Shown: piece by piece, positions 45,264-45,357 of the stretch
How the letters are laid out: the number at the start of each line of letters is the position of its first letter
Numbering within the stretch: position 1 is the stretch's first letter
Source: Verrucomicrobium spinosum
GTDB lineage: Bacteria > Verrucomicrobiota > Verrucomicrobiia > JADLBR01 > JAIBCM01
Length of the DNA stretch: 45,357 bases
Assembly: GCA_020718645.1 (NCBI GenBank)
Contig: DYRQ01000001.1
Coordinates: 29,275-74,631 of the forward strand
Reading direction: 5' to 3'
Notes under the pieces: model-generated
Told to the model about the DNA's origin: nothing
The model's database searches: none
What the model saw: only the letters and a program-made list of their open reading frames with translations
Translations under genes and position numbers: made by a program

Positions 45264-45335
45264 GCGGATTGCATAGATTCGCTTAGATTTCGAACCACTG
45301 ATATGAACCTTGATGCACACTGATGACAGAGGCGA
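45264..45335. repeat. Possible short degenerate intergenic repeat after ruvB
   Basis: CACTGAT occurs twice 22 bases apart (45296 and 45318), with TGATG in between, and GATT occurs three times just upstream. Similar strings of this kind are found in intergenic DNA of some Verrucomicrobia and Planctomycetes. The window ends 22 bases later, so copy number cannot be judged. No gene is seen in 45229-45357. Confidence 0.25.
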
Positions 45336-45357
45336 ACACAGGCTGGAAGCCGCTTCT

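Noticed and set aside
1-45357. tRNA, rRNA, CRISPR, insertion sequences and prophage genes
   Set aside because: No cloverleaf, spaced direct repeats, transposase or integrase was seen on either strand.

Overview
The window reads as chromosomal DNA from a Gram-negative bacterium, most probably of the Verrucomicrobiota or a close relative in the PVC group. The main reasons are a bifunctional LpxC-FabZ protein, a DUF5069 domain, several GYF_2 (DUF4339) membrane proteins, a GH130 mannosylglucose phosphorylase next to a RhaI-type sugar isomerase, a long SecA with an inserted segment, and many start codons without a clear Shine-Dalgarno sequence. This placement is inference; no rRNA or tRNA is present to confirm it. 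Genes are densely packed on both strands, and no gap between genes exceeds 300 bases.

Layout. 0-3.3 kb: the tail of an ABC1/UbiB-like kinase, then clpX (minus) divergent from pyruvate kinase (plus), which ends in a good terminator. 3.3-9.3 kb (plus): a small unknown protein, a secreted alpha/beta hydrolase whose signal peptide lies in another frame, bioB, the GH130 phosphorylase with a sugar isomerase, and two tandem zinc-ribbon proteins. 9.3-15.4 kb (minus): an unknown protein, a nitroreductase-DUF5069 fusion coupled to a lipoprotein, a GYF_2 membrane protein and a large secreted glycoside hydrolase. 15.6-21.7 kb (plus): a response regulator with a degenerate Hpt-like tail overlapping a DUF4412 protein, pyrE, secA and a frameshifted solute-binding protein. 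21.7-25.5 kb: a REC-PP2C phosphatase (minus), a secreted Cys-rich protein and glgX. 25.7-29.8 kb (minus): a 1369-residue membrane protein that appears internally duplicated. 30-35.5 kb (plus): gcvP, nadE and a double-GYF_2 protein. 35.7-40.2 kb: a FlgM-like protein (minus), an acetate transporter (plus), then a minus-strand operon ruvC-ruvA-lpxC/fabZ-lpxA. 40.3-45.2 kb: two small unknown proteins, elbB coupled to an SSS symporter (minus), and mazG-ruvB (plus).

Most genes are housekeeping: proteolysis, glycolysis, biotin, pyrimidine, NAD, glycine cleavage, lipid A, secretion and Holliday-junction resolution. The accessory content is carbohydrate use (GH130, isomerase, secreted hydrolases, glgX) and signalling (REC-PP2C, REC-pseudoHpt, FlgM-like). 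No CRISPR array, insertion sequence, prophage or known defence system is visible. The strongest leads for new biology are the duplicated 1369-residue protein, the nitroreductase-DUF5069 fusion, the response regulator lacking the Hpt histidine, and two genes broken by single-base frame changes.
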